Shown here: piece after piece, positions 12,061-23,826 of the stretch
Position numbering within the stretch: position 1 is the stretch's first letter
How the letters are laid out: each line of letters opens with the position of its first letter
Assembly (NCBI GenBank): GCA_038049695.1
Contig: CP142461.1
Span: forward strand, 35,285,001-35,349,000
DNA from: Cinnamomum chago
Taxonomy: Eukaryota > Streptophyta > Magnoliopsida > Laurales > Lauraceae
Direction of reading: 5' to 3'
DNA: 64,000 nt
Position numbers and translations under genes: made by a program
Notes under the pieces: model-generated
Databases searched by the model: none
Told to the model about the DNA's origin: nothing
The model's input: only the letters and a program-made list of their open reading frames with translations

Positions 12061-13555
12061 AGACATTTTAGTTTGGGATGGTGAATAACAACTCCTAATG
12101 TACTTTCAAAAGGACAAAGCTCCTGCTGCTAATGTGGCTTAAAGAGGTGGAAGAGTTGGTCCTTTTTTTATCCAAAAAGCAAAGCTGGAAGGTGTAAGAA
12201 TTTCAATGTCCCCCTTTGTTTTTTTTTTTTTTTTTCCTTTCTTCCTATCCAGTAAATACTCAACTCAAGCGCCTTTTTGCCGCACTGTTCCTCTAGTCGC
12301 ATATGAATTCAAGTGTCATAGAGGCATCCGAATTTTACCCCGGATTACTTAATATCATAAAAATAGTGTATGTCATAAAAACTAATAAATCTCATAATAG
12401 CATAAGACTGTCCCATGATCGCATGACTTTTATGCAGCATCTTAGAAAAAAAGATTTCGAATGATGGAACCTAAGAAATGATGGTCAAATGTGTATTTAC
12501 TTTTTTTTTAATGTCATTTTTCATGTTATGTAAAGAACGAATTTGCTTGTCGGTTGTAAAAAGTGTAAGATAAACTGATAAGCAACAAGTAGTAGTGGAA
12601 CCTCCGAGCCAATCATTTGAGTGAAAAGTTCTATTTTTCTTACTGATACAAATCACAAACTCCTTGTGCAGTTAGGGATTGAACCTCAATCATTTCATCA
12701 AGAGTAAAGTGGTGTCTATCAATCGATTATACATTATGAAATAGAGTTTTCTGTAATTAGAATAACAATATTTCTTTTCTGAAATATCACCAAAAATGAA
12801 AGTACCATTAGAAAATTATTAAAAAAATTAAAAGAATCCATGAATATTCTTTAATGCTTTTCATGCATTTTGTTATTTTCAATTGCATAGTATTAATTTA
12901 TTTTTTATTGAGAACTTAGCTATTCAATCTCAAAGAAACCTAAAAATCTGAAAATACGCAAACATCCTCCAGTGACCCAAGAGATGATTTCCTAAATGAA
13001 AATTGTGACGATGGAGCTCTCGATACCACTACGACAACATTGGCAATATTTTGAAAATTCCCTTACATTATTACAATATTTATCTAAATGATTTTTTCTT
13101 GATAGTCTTGTGAGATTTTTTTAAAACACCGCTTCAAGTGAAATATGGCAAGCATATGGTGATGAAATCAAATATAATAAGAAATTATTATATTTAACTC
13201 TAATAAGAGTTGGCCCCACTATAAAATGATCGTTTTAAAACCTATGTATACAATACTAAAAATATATATTGAGCATGTACAAATGCTAATTTCTCAACAA
13301 CTCAAAAGGAATTAGGCCCTCCTAATCTACAAGGAATGTTCCCAAATCTTGCTCCACTAAAACTCGGTTCTATCATAAGATTTCACATATATATGTTAAT
13401 AACAAAATTAATATATAAAATTATCAATCTTATGGTAGGACCAATTAAATCCTTAAACTGTAGTATGCATAGCCATAATGTTTATGCCCAATATGTTAAA
13501 AAGTAAAGAGGAGCGTAGACTGTGTTGTCTTTCAATATGATAATGCTAGAGCTGG
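12061..13555. other. intergenic, no gene seen
   Basis: AT-rich, with a T run near 12222-12235. No coding signature on either strand. Confidence 0.45.
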
Positions 13556-14400
13556 TTTATTTGGCTTAAATTATGGGTTTTTTTACCCCCCATGATGTTG
13601 GGAGTATGGAATTGTGGAAAATTATGTTGGAGAATTGAATCGACTTCTATCAATAGTCTGGAGTATAGAGCATGGACCCTATCAATTAGGTGGGATATAT
13701 GGAGAGCTATAAATGACTTTGCCTTTACAGATGTAGCTATTAATCCTATTAAAACTTCGGATTTGGACAAAAAAATTGGTGGAAGTGGTTATGATTCCTT
13801 AAAAAAAAAATTATGGTAGGTATAGTAGAGATCTATGGATGCATGCTTTAGGGTGAAAGTTAAAAAGAATATGACCGTAGTTTGTGCTAATGCAGCTTTT
13901 AGGGCACCTGATGATAGGGCAAATTTTGGTTTGCTATACTATAGTTAAATGGATTTGTTATTCATGCAAGTGCTTTTCAAAGACCCAAAGTTTATTCTTT
14001 TAAAGAAGCTGAAGCGAGAGGGAGCCTCTCACTATAAAAAAATTACAACCTAACCATTCTTTTAAAGAAGGTGTATTGTCTAATGCTTTTAAGGTGGTGC
14101 AAACAACCAATATTGGGAAAGATGACTGGTCTATCAACCCTATTATCTTGAACAATACTTGAATTGTTGGATGTTTTGATTATATAATTTTCTCTCCTAT
14201 TTTTAGGAGATTGAACAAGGCGGCCCATTATCATGCAAAAATTAGTAAGCCTTTGAATGATAACTTTGTTGGGGAGAGGGATGATCATTAGTGATTTGGC
14301 TTCCTATATTTAGGGTTTTAATTTGTTTTGGACTTGTTCTGTTTTTCCTTATCTTCTTTAATGAAATCTTCAGCTTGTTTGAGCAATTCCCTTGTAACGT
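13556..14400 (+). pseudogene. decayed LINE 3' end with RNase H-like remnant
   Basis: Conceptual + strand fragments in shifting frames resemble the C-terminal part of RNase H-bearing plant LINEs. A fragment WDIWRAINDFAF..VAINP (about 13690-13750) looks like the linker before RNase H. A short CANAAFRAPD-like piece follows (about 13888). RRLNKAAHYHAKISKP (about 14204-14255) looks like the terminal RNase H helix, and a T-rich 3' end follows. Several stops and frameshifts separate these pieces. It is a different lineage from the LINE at 17692, which ends in a zf-RVT domain without RNase H. The assignment rests on pattern similarity only. Confidence 0.4.
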
Positions 14401-14671
14401 AAATTAAAGTGGATGTTCAAATCAAGAGATATGAAAAGAAGAAGGGGGTCAAATCAAAATGTACCTAATTTCAAACTTCTTCTTCTTGATTTTTTTATCA
14501 TTTTGTGATATGAGAAGGTACCTTGTTAATTTCTTTGGATAAAAAAGTGAGGTAAAAGACTGTTTTGGCATGAGAATTACTTTTTAACTTTTCTTTTTAA
14601 AATCAATAGGTGATTTTTGATATTTAATTTGATACTTTTTGATATAACCCATCTTCTTTTCTTGTCGCTTA

Positions 14672-15060
14672 GAGCATGTTTGGTAATAGGCGAGGAATCC
14701 ATAAATCTGATGATTCTTCACTATCACTAGAGCAAGGATTCCTCACTAGAGATTTGTATAATTGAGGGTTTCATATTGATCATATTGGTGTGTATCAATA
14801 ACTGAATAAAATAAGGTCGGGTGTGCAAATCCATTAAAGTGAGAATTTTCAAATCTTATCAGTGGTGGTCGGATCTTAAAATCCTAATAAATAAAGATTT
14901 CCATTTGTCCAAATCTTTGAAAATTTACAATTGCCATACATAAATTTACCATTATACGAGAAAAACCAAAAATCTTTTTTCTAAAAATTTAATTACCAAA
15001 CATTACTTTAAAGTAATCTATCACTTTAATTTACTTTCCAAGTAAATTGCCCAAACGGCC
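14672..15060. mobile_element. possible degenerate MITE
   Basis: The left edge GAGCATGTTTGGTAAT and the inverted right edge GGCCGTTTGGGCAATTT are imperfect inverted repeats of the 'GTTTGG' type seen in Tourist-like MITEs. TTA precedes the left end but is not conserved on the right. Weak call. Confidence 0.3.
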
Positions 15061-15794
15061 AAGGTCTAAAGGAAAGAAAGAAGGAAAAAACTGCCCTTGT
15101 GTGGCAGCAAAGTCTTCTTCATTCATATATCCCACAGTGGACAAGGACAGTTCATTTTGAGGTGCTCCATAGTCCATAATTCCATATTCAACCTGTGGCC
15201 TCACTGGAATTCCACTCTCCCACACAAAGCAAGTACATGTGGCATTACGTGATCAAATCCCAGTGGGTCCCAGCTTAAGGGGACATACAAATGGCAATGT
15301 CACTGTCTGCTCTGCTGCTGTTTTGGCCGCCTCTCGTGGACGATATTGCAGACAAAAGCCGACAAATATATTACTATTTCTTACCCAATCCAATCAGATT
15401 AGATTTAATCATGTAATTTAATGCCACTACACATCAGTGCTTTGAAATGAGTAGATACAGTACAGTACAGGTTACCTTTTTTAAAGTACTTTTTCTTAAG
15501 AACTCTACAACTAAACTAAAAAAAAAAAAAGAAGAGAGAATTGGCATGTCATCAACTTAAGATTTCTTTTCATAATCTTTCTATCTCATTTTCTCATTTC
15601 ATTTCTTAAAGACTACAGATTTCTCAACAGACCATAAAGGGGTAATCCCATTTTGAAATTGAACAATAGGGGGTTTAAGAAATTTGCATTATTTGACCAT
15701 ATTGAACTTTCAGATTTCCTAAATTAAGGGCTTCAACACATCCATTATTTACATTAGATATACATGCGTATCTATCCATGTGCTTCTGCTTCCC
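15061..15794. other. intergenic, no supported gene
   Basis: A 64-codon minus-strand open frame (15031-15225) has an unremarkable composition and no recognised domain, and is not called as a gene. The rest is AT-rich. Confidence 0.4.
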
Positions 15795-15960
15795 AAAGTT
15801 GTTAGCTAAAGGGACCACCTATGGCTTAGTGGAGTAGCATAATAAGGCATGATGAGTTTGCTCTCTACATCTTGTGTTTGAAACCACCCCAGATGTGCCC
15901 CTGTATATTTGTGTGGGTTTAGAACTCAGGCAAGTTTGGTATTAAATAAAGAGAAACTAA
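15795..15960 (+). repeat. tRNA-derived (Au-like) SINE
   Basis: Contains ATGGCTTAGTGGAGTAGC (A-box-like) and TTGTGTTTGAAACC (B-box-like) about 50 nt apart, followed by GATGTGCCCCTGTATATTTGTGTGGG and an 'ACTCAGGC' tail region. This order resembles the plant Au SINE. The 3' edge is uncertain. Confidence 0.5.
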
Positions 15961-17099
15961 AATATAAGGGGGTTATAATGGTATTTTGTCTTTAGTAGAA
16001 TTTTTGAAAATCTTTTTTTTACAGCTTTTTGTACAAAAGTGAGCATTTTTGTCATTTAGTATAAAAATAAAATTATTTTTTGACTTTTTCTTCAGATGGA
16101 GAGAATTTTTCAGATATGTACTTTTGATGTGACTCCTATTCTAAAAAAAAATAGATGTTTTACATTACTTTTACTGAAGTACTAACCCATATCATAAAAG
16201 AAGAAGAAAAAAAAAAAACAAAAAAGGTCGGCATTAGGTTTTATGTCCTGTGATCCATATTTTTTCCAATCAAATTAGTGTAACCATTATTTACCCTTTT
16301 TAGTGTGTGGTTTTGATTTTGGAAAGTTAGGCTCATCGAGTAGATGTAAAAATTTAAATCCACCATTGACACATGGTGAATGATCTGGATGTCCTTCATT
16401 TGCTCCCCATGAACATGTTGCTACCAAAGAGGGAAAGGGACACAAGATCTTTCAAACCACCCATTAAATAAAATACAGGAAGGAAGAGATGTTAAGGAGG
16501 CAAAAGAAAATCCCAACAACACTTCTTCATTAAACAATGTATTTCGTGAAGTAATTTATAGTCCATTGTAAACAATTACATTAGGCAAGGAAAGAATAGA
16601 GATTGTTTGTTTTTTGTCATGGTGCATTTCCTTGGTAATACAATTCTACCATCATTTTTATAAGCTTTTCAAATCTTCAAACCACTGATGCTATATGGGT
16701 TTTTGTGTTCAATATTTGTAGTAAGAGGTCACTTGCATGTAGGGACTGCAACGAGCCCAACTTAGCCAAAGGCCGAGAAGCTCAAACTGTAGAGAATCGC
16801 TCTGTACTTCACTCAATCACTCATGAGTCATGACGAATAAAAGTGTGTTTAGTATGTGTCATTTGGATATTTCCATATTCCACAGATATTGAGATTACAG
16901 CAATATGCTTGTTAAGTGCAAATCACTATTTTGAATTTTGATTTAATTGGAAGGAATTCCAAAATCTTTACCCGATGGCATAGAAAAGTTGAAAAAAAAA
17001 AACTTATTTTTTTTAAAAACAACTTGCGTACATCGCTATTTTCTACTTATTTATTGCCGTCTAAAGAAGCCCATATAGAGAGGACTCCAAATTTTATTA
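15961..17099. other. intergenic, no gene seen
   Basis: AT-rich sequence with A runs. Nothing recognised. Confidence 0.45.
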
Positions 17100-17650
17100 C
17101 TCATCCTAGATGTAGCCCCCCGTGTTCACAATCTCAGAGAAGGCGGCACCACTTAATAATTTCTAAAGGTGGGTCACATGGTCACAATCGCAAACATGAC
17201 TCCACATTATAAATCCTAGCTATAAAGTAGGACCACATTATAAATTCTACGAATGTACGTAGGCTCATGCTCTAATTTATAAAAGTGGGCACTACGTTGT
17301 AATTTTCAAATGTGGATCCGATGTCCACAATCACGAAAAAAAAAAAAAAAAGATGACCCCTACTTTATAATTCCAAAAGGTGGACTCACATTGTAATTAA
17401 TCCTATGAATGTGGGGCCCATATTCTAATTTCTAAAGTTGGTCACCATGTTGTGATTTCTAAAGGTAGGTTTCGTATTTACAATCATAAAAGGTGACCCC
17501 ACATTATAATTCCTATAAAAGTGGATCTACATATTAAATTATACGAATGTGGGTCCCATTTTCTCATTTTTAAAGGTGGGTACCACGTTTTAATTTCTAA
17601 AGATGGGTCACATGGTCACAAGCATAAAAGGTATACATGCACACATTGTA
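17100..17650. repeat. degenerate satellite, unit about 145 bp
   Basis: The same word order (TTTCTAAAGGTGGGTCAC.., CACAATC.., CCACATTATAA.., ACGAATGTGGG..) recurs about 3.5 times. The CACAATC/CACAAGC anchor lies near 17183, 17325, 17479 and 17617, giving unit lengths of roughly 142, 154 and 138 bp. Within a unit there are shorter sub-repeats built on 'GTGG.YCC..ATT.TAATTTCTAAA'. The array is non-coding and abuts the 5' truncated end of the LINE. Confidence 0.65.
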
Positions 17651-17691
17651 AGTCCTAATTAATAGTTTTTAAAGGTGTCATTATTTTATAG

Positions 17692-19695
17692 ATTTTAATC
17701 CAACTGCCACTAGAATTAGGATCACCACCAGCCCCGCTGCTTCCTCCACCAGCTCCCCTGTTACCACCACCACCACCAGGTCCCCAGTTACCCCCACCAC
17801 CACCAGGCCCCCAGTTACCTCCCCCAGCAGCTCAGTTACCCCCCCCCCCCCCCCCCCCCCCCCAAACCTTCTCTTCCCCTCCTAGATTCAACCTCCTTCC
17901 CCCTCCCCAATCCCAGTCTCTTCTCTCCCTTCCCAACAACCCCCTTATTCCCCTGTCTTCATCCCACCATTTCCCTCCCTTACCCAGCCAGGCTTCAGCT
18001 CCTCCCTCCCATCCTCCACTCCACTTAGCTGCCCCCCTGACTGTTCCTCAGGTTCACCACCCCTCCCCCCTTCCTAATCAGCCCTCAGCCCCCCCTCCTG
18101 TTCCCCCATCAGTCCTCCCTTCTTCAACATCACAGTCAGCCACTTACTACTCAGGCCATCCATCATTCGCCAACCTCTTCTCTAACCCTCCCCCATTCAT
18201 CTTCAATCCAGTCATCCTTCCCCCACCCTCCTGGAAAAATGGCAAACCAGCCCTTCAAATCCCAATAGCCATGCTCTCCTCCAGCAAAGAGTCTTTCTCT
18301 TTTGCTGTCATTGGCAGATTTGCAGGAAACCGCCCATCCTTAGAATGGGTAGAAGAGCAAACCAAATACTAGGATCTCTCCAGGCCCTGTATGGTTTCCC
18401 TTATAACCAGAGGCCACTTCATCTTCAGGTTCAACTCTCAAGCAAACAAATCCCACATTCTTAGCCTCTCTCCTCTTCGTATGGATAGGAAAAAGATTTT
18501 TCTACAATCCTGGTCCCCTGGTCAAGCAGAAACCGAATGGCCCTCCCTAGCCCCAGTCTGGATCAGAATCAAGGGCTTACCTTACCACTACTGGAGTCAG
18601 AACATAATCCTCTCTTTGGCCAGCTCCATAGGCAAACCAATCCAGCTAAATTCCATTACCATGGCTCAAAGAATCCTTACCTTTGCTAGGATTCAAATCC
18701 TCCTAGACCTATCCAAACCGAAACCCTCTTCCATCCTAGTCGACCTCCAGGGAGAGCAAGAAGTAGAACTGGAAGTGGAATACGAATCCATTCCCTGTCC
18801 CTTCTGCCTCTCAGCTAGGCACCACAACCACTTTTGCCCCTCCAACCACAAACCATCTCCCATCCAATCTCTGTCTCCCTCCACCTCTGTTATCCCCTCT
18901 AACCAACTTACCACCATAAATGCATCTTCCTCCCACTCAGGTAATCCTCCCCTGCTCCCACTACCTGATCTCACTACAGCCACCTCTCCCACCCAAACCA
19001 ATCCCATCAGCCACCACCACCAAGCCTGCATCCCTAGCAGCCATCAAGCCTCTCTTCTAAATCCTCTAACCTCATCTGGAAAAGGCAAAACTAAGGCAAC
19101 CAACCCCTCCATCAATGACTTACCTTACGATGTTGTCTCGGAAATACTAATAAAGATCCCAGTCCCAGCAGTTGATACTTCCAACCCCTTCTCCATTTTA
19201 GAAAATTACTCTTTCAAAGACCTAGTCCTCAATCCCAGCTTGTATGGCAGGAACCTTCTTTCAATCCTAGAGGATACTTCCTCCTCTTCCAATCTTGAAC
19301 ATAGCTCTTCTGACCTTCCCCCAGGCTTCCACCATCCCATAGGTACCCCTGAATCCAAGGTTCTAAACCCAGCTGATCCCCTCCCAAATTTGCCAAAATC
19401 CCCCACTGAGCCCACCTTACCTTCCCAGCTAACCACCTCCACCCACATCCACACCTCTTCACACAACCTTCAACAGATACCAGCCCCTCTGCCAACTCCC
19501 TCTGCCACAGTTACTGCTCAGTCAGCTCCTCTCCCTAGCTCCCCCCTCATCCCCCTGGCAAAAGACAGTCTGGTAACCATACCAGCCTCAGCATTAGCTA
19601 ACCACCTTAGTAAAGAGAGGAAACTCTCTGATGCTTCAAGCTCTGGTCCCATCACAAGAAGGTCTAGAAGAAGGAACTCCAAGTTTTCTCAATGA
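17692..19695 (+). pseudogene. LINE ORF1: proline-rich, DUF4283 and zinc knuckle protein (broken)
   Basis: The frame is open from 17692 to a TAG at 18370-18372, then from 18373 to TGA at 19693-19695. The N-terminal part is very proline-rich and is encoded partly by a run of 25 C (17839-17863). From about 18240 it carries a DUF4283-type RNA-binding module, with landmarks FAVIGRF, GHFIFRF, WIRIKGLPYHYWS, FARIQ and DLSKPKPSS. It ends in a zinc knuckle of zf-CCHC_4 type, CPFCLSARHHNHFC (about 18798-18840). A long Ser/Pro/Thr-rich tail follows, ending in basic RRSRRRNSKF. In the family, ORF1 coats the element RNA. The single in-frame TAG splits the domain just before GHFIFRF. The last codon overlaps the ORF2 start as ATGA. 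Confidence 0.85.
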
Positions 19696-22600
19696 TTAAA
19701 GCCTTCTTCTGGAACTGCAGGGGAATAGCCAACTCCCCCACAATTCGAGTGTTGGCAAACCTGGTTCATGTCCACTCCCCTGACATTATTTTCCTCTCAG
19801 AACCTATGACCCCATTTTCCTCCTTTCAATCCCTTCAGCTTAGTCAGCTTGGCTTTGATATCTTCTTCTCCAATACCTCCCAATCAGGTAACCCCAGCCT
19901 CTGGTGCTTCTTTAAATCCTCCCACGATCTCTCTATCTCTCTTTCGGACTCCTCTCCCCAGCACCTTACCTTGCTGTTAACTAACCCAGCATCTGGCCCA
20001 TACTCACTCATTACAGGAGTTTATGGCTCCACCAACCACATCAAAAGGAGAGATCTGTGGAAAGTGCTGATTGATACATCTTCAACTAACCTCCCCTGGT
20101 GTGTCCTTGGAGACTTCAATGCAACCCTCTCTCATGATGAAAAGCTCAGCATCCGCCAAACCAGCTCCTCCTCCCTAATAGATTTCCACACCACTACCAT
20201 GCAAGCAGGCCTGCAAGACATCAATTTCTCTGGCAACAAGTTTACCTGGTCAAACAATAGGAAAGGTCTCTCCTATGTTGCAGCTAGACTAGACAGAGTG
20301 TTAGTCAACCATCTTTGGCTGGCTACCTTCCCAGACCCTATAGTTCGTCACCTTGCCAGATTATCCTCAGACCACAGCCCAATTCTCCTGTGCCATCACA
20401 ATCTCACCCCAACTCCAAATGCCCCTTCCAAGTTTGAAAACAAGTGGCTGCTTCACCCAACCTTCCAAGATGTAGTCAAAAACTGCTGGGAAGCATTTCC
20501 AGAACCACTTGGTAATCCTCAGTTCTCTCTAGCCCAAAAGCTCAAATCAATGAAACAGTCTCTCAAGCTATGGAGCAGAACTACCTTCGGCACCATCCAT
20601 CAGAATATTCAAAAAGCAGAGGCCCAGGTCCAGCAATTCCAGCAGCTCCACGACTCAGGTCCTACAGAAGCCCTCAGAGAAGACCTTCTCAAGGCCAAAT
20701 CAGCTCTCCATGAGCCCCTCAAAGCCCAAGAAATCCACTGGAAGCAGAGGTCCAGAATTTCTTGGCTGCAAGAGGGAGACTTAAATACGAATTTCTTCCA
20801 CCAATCAGCAAAGGCCAGAAGCTCCAACAATCAAATTCGCCAGATCTCTATAGCAGGCACCACTGAGGAAGATACATCCTCCATCCAGTCAGCAGCAGTG
20901 GACTTCTTTTCTAATCTCTTCCAATCCAACCAAGCCCCCCCTTGCCCTCAGCTCTTTTAGATTGACAGCCCCAAGGTCTCAACCCAAGACAATTATTCCT
21001 TAACCTGCATGCCCTCTGCTGAGGAGATAAAAGCAGCAACCTTCTCCCTCAAACACAACAGCTCTCCTGGTCCGGATGGCTTTAATGGCAAGTTCTATAC
21101 TACAACTTGGCACATCACTGGCCACTCAGTAATCCAGGCAGTCCAGCACTTCTTTCATTCCAAAAAACTCCTCAAAGCATCTAATGCCTATTTCCTTGCC
21201 CTCATTCCCAAAACCAGCTCCCCAAAAACATTTTCAGATTTCAGACCCATTAGCCTCCTCAACTTCTCCTACAAAATCATCTCCAAAATTCTAGCAACCA
21301 GGCTCTCTAAGATCTTACCAAACCTAATATCCCCCCACCAGATAGCTTTCATCAAAGGAAGAAATACTACCCACCACACAGCCTTGGCCTATGGACTCTT
21401 TCAGAAACTCAACTCCAAATTTAAGAAAGGTGCCTTTTGCTTAAAACTGGACATATCAAAAGCCTTTGATAAATTGGAATGGAATTTTCTCTTTGCAGCT
21501 CTTAAATTCTTCAATTTCTCAGAAGACTGGATCTCCATTATCAAAGAATGCGTCTGCACCCCCAAGGGCTCAGTTCTTATAAACCGGCTTCCCCAAGGTT
21601 TCTTTGGATCTTCATGTGGCCTAAGACAAGGGGACCCTCTATCCCCTTATCTCTTCATCATTGCTGAAGAGCTCCTGAGCCTCCACCTTCAAAATCTCCA
21701 ATCCACCAAAACCATTCTCCCCCTCTCTAAAATCCCAGCTACCCCTTGTCACATTCTCTTTGATGATGATATCCTAATTCTCATACAGCTCCAGTGTTAA
21801 AGCCCTACAAGATCTCCTTGAGTTATACCAAGCAACCTCTGGTCAATTCTTCAACCTCCAAAAGAGTCTCCTCAAATTCGGAAAATGTGGTCGTAGAAGA
21901 AAACGCAAAATCAGCTCCACTCTCGGAATTCAGGAGTCCCAGGCTCAGCTTACTTACCTGGGTATCCCCATTGTGTTTGGCACCCCTAAAAGGATTCACT
22001 TCCTCCTTCTCTTAGACAGAGTCAATAAGAGACTTCAGTCGTGGAAAGCTAAATTTCTCTCCTTTGCAGGCCGCCTTATTCTCATCAGACACGTGCTTTC
22101 TAGCATGGCCATCCATCTGGCAGCCACCTTGCCTCTTCCATCCTCTACCTGCAACGCCCTGGAGAAAGTGATGAGACATTTTCTCTGGTCAGGGAACTCC
22201 AGCTCCTTCAAATTCAACTATGTCAGCTGGTCCACCGTTTCTCTCCCTAAGGAAGAAGGGGGTCTGGGCATCCGCAAGCTCTCTGACATCAACACAGCCT
22301 CTTTCATCAAGCTAGGTTGGCAGGCTTCAACTGGTAATTCTCTATGGTCGTCCTGGTTTAAATCAAGATACTTTAAGCAGCATCCCATATGGAGCCTAGC
22401 CAACACCATTCATGGCTCGTGCATCTGGAGAAAAATTAGGAATCTGGCCTCCCATATCCAGCAAGGTAGCTCTTGGATTTTTGGGAATGGCCAGGACATC
22501 AACATTTGGCATGATCCCTGGATAGAAGACCTCCCCCTCTCAACAAGATTCCCTTATTACCATTTCCCTCAGGATCAAAGGCTTTCTTCTCTGTATCAAG

Positions 22601-23277
22601 CTGATGGATGGTCCATCCCTGACCATTTGCCTCCTGAAATTCACAGCTACCTCTCAGATTCCATATTCTCCCTCTCCCCAGCTCAGCCAACTCAGGATTC
22701 TCTTAGATGGAGAGACTCCACAGATGGTCAACTCTCCATGAAGACAGCCTGGAACCTAATTCGTTCTAGAGCCACCACTCTAGTCTGGCCACCCTTCATC
22801 TGGAATGGGATCTGCCTTCCCAAAGTTTGCTGCTTCGGATGGCGCCTCATGCACAATAAGACCCCAACAGAGACCCGGCTGAAGAGAATGGGATTTTCTC
22901 TAACTTCCAGATGCAACATCTGCTACCAAGAAGAAGACTCCCCATCTCACCTTTTCTTCCAATGTTGCCAAGCAAAAGCCCTTTGGTCCTGGCTCTTCCA
23001 AACAGCTAACATCCCAGCTCCAACTTCCCTCTCAGCCTCTTCTTTATGGGCAGCACTCACAAGAGGAAATGATCTATCCGGCAAAAAGCACATGGCAACC
23101 ATCATCATCAATGTCATCTACTACCTATGGAAGGCAAGAAACATAGCTACCTTTGAAGGCAAGAAGTTACCTCTATCCATAATCCAACAACATCTTCAGG
23201 AATTCCTCTCCTTCTCCCTTAGGAAGATCTCCAAGCCCTTTAGCAGTTCTCAGCTCAGATCCATCCTTCTCCCTTAG
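19692..23277 (+). pseudogene. LINE ORF2: AP endonuclease, reverse transcriptase, zf-RVT (broken)
   Basis: The start ATG at 19692 overlaps the ORF1 stop. The AP-endonuclease domain is complete at motif level: FWNCRGI, LSEP, GDFNA, FTWSN, RLDRVL and SDHSPI (residues about 7-230). An in-frame TAG at 20958-20960 interrupts the linker before RT. The RT domain follows in the same frame, with SPGPDGF, LIPKT, DFRPISLLN, LKLDISKAFDKLEW and GLRQGDPLSPYLF. The active-site motif is FDDD rather than the usual F/YADD (GAT at 21762). A frameshift near 21780-21790 moves the rest (LTYLGIPI, GRLILIRHVLSS, WKAKFLSFAGR) to another frame. A C-terminal zf-RVT domain (about 22790-22990: WNGICLPKV, FGWRL, CNICYQEEDSPSHLFFQC) follows. 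The stop at 23275 lies in a 55-bp duplication. The product would nick target DNA and reverse-transcribe element RNA. Minus-strand open frames here are shadows. Confidence 0.92.
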
Positions 23278-23318
23278 GAAGATCTCCAAGCCCTTTAGCA
23301 GTTCTCAGCTCAGATCCA
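23209..23318 (+). repeat. 55-bp tandem duplication at LINE ORF2 end
   Basis: The block containing TTAGGAAGATCTCCAAGCCC and CAGCTCAGATCCATCC occurs twice with a period of exactly 55 bp (CTTCTCCCTT at 23211 and 23266). Because 55 is not a multiple of three, the second copy is read in another frame and supplies the TAG at 23275-23277. Confidence 0.9.
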
Positions 23319-23826
23319 TCCTTCTCTTCCTCAACATCCTTGTAGGGTGACCCATTTTCCCAGCTTCTTCCCCGATCTCCATCATATGCGTCAGCGGCCT
23401 CTCTCATCAGGGATCCATCCGGGTCCCTCCGTCAGCAGCCTCCTCCGCCAGCAGCCTCCGTGGCGCCTAGCTTCCCTCGCTCCCCCCCGATCAGGGTCCT
23501 GCAGTTGGCCCTCGTCAGCTTCCTCCAAAGCTCTGTTTTCCAGCTGAAAGCCTCCTCCTTGAGGGCTCCTCCGGTTCAGCCAATCAGGATCTGCGCTTCT
23601 CTCCAGCCTTGCTGCTCTTCTTGCTCCTCTTCCTCGTCGTCAGCTCAGGCGATTCTTCTTCCTAATTTGGCAATTTTTCCCCCTTTGTCTCCATCGCCCT
23701 CCCTGGGTTTCTCTTCTTTTGTTTCTGCTTTTTTCCCTAAGCTGAGAGCTTCTTTTGGGGGCCCACTTCGGCCCATGTAAATCCTTTTCCCTTTTTCTAA
23801 TATACTTACCCTTACAGCAAAAAAAA

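Larger units (their letters stand above)
17692..23826 (+). mobile_element. L1-like LINE retrotransposon, 5'-truncated, inactive
   Basis: The copy holds an open ORF1 frame from 17692, ORF2 from 19692, a C/T-rich 3' UTR (23278-23818) and a terminal A8 (23819-23826). ORF1 has no start codon upstream of its conserved domain and sequence similarity fades into the satellite near 17695, so the element is truncated inside ORF1. The sense strand is strikingly C-rich and G-poor throughout. No convincing target-site duplication was found around the GGATGGATGTC that follows the tail. ORF1 has an internal TAG (18370). ORF2 has an internal TAG (20958), a frameshift near 21780-21790 and a 55-bp duplication at its end. 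The copy cannot make intact proteins. Short open frames within the 3' UTR (23347-23780) are not genes. Confidence 0.92.

Noticed and set aside
15031..15225. 64-codon minus-strand frame with protein-like composition
   Set aside because: Short, unrecognised and without supporting context.
17692..17700. Target-site duplication around the LINE
   Set aside because: The sequence after the A tail (GGATGGATGTC) has no convincing match at the 5' junction.
18693..19495. Minus-strand open frames across LINE ORF1
   Set aside because: Shadows of the C-rich sense coding sequence (Gly/Trp/Glu-rich).
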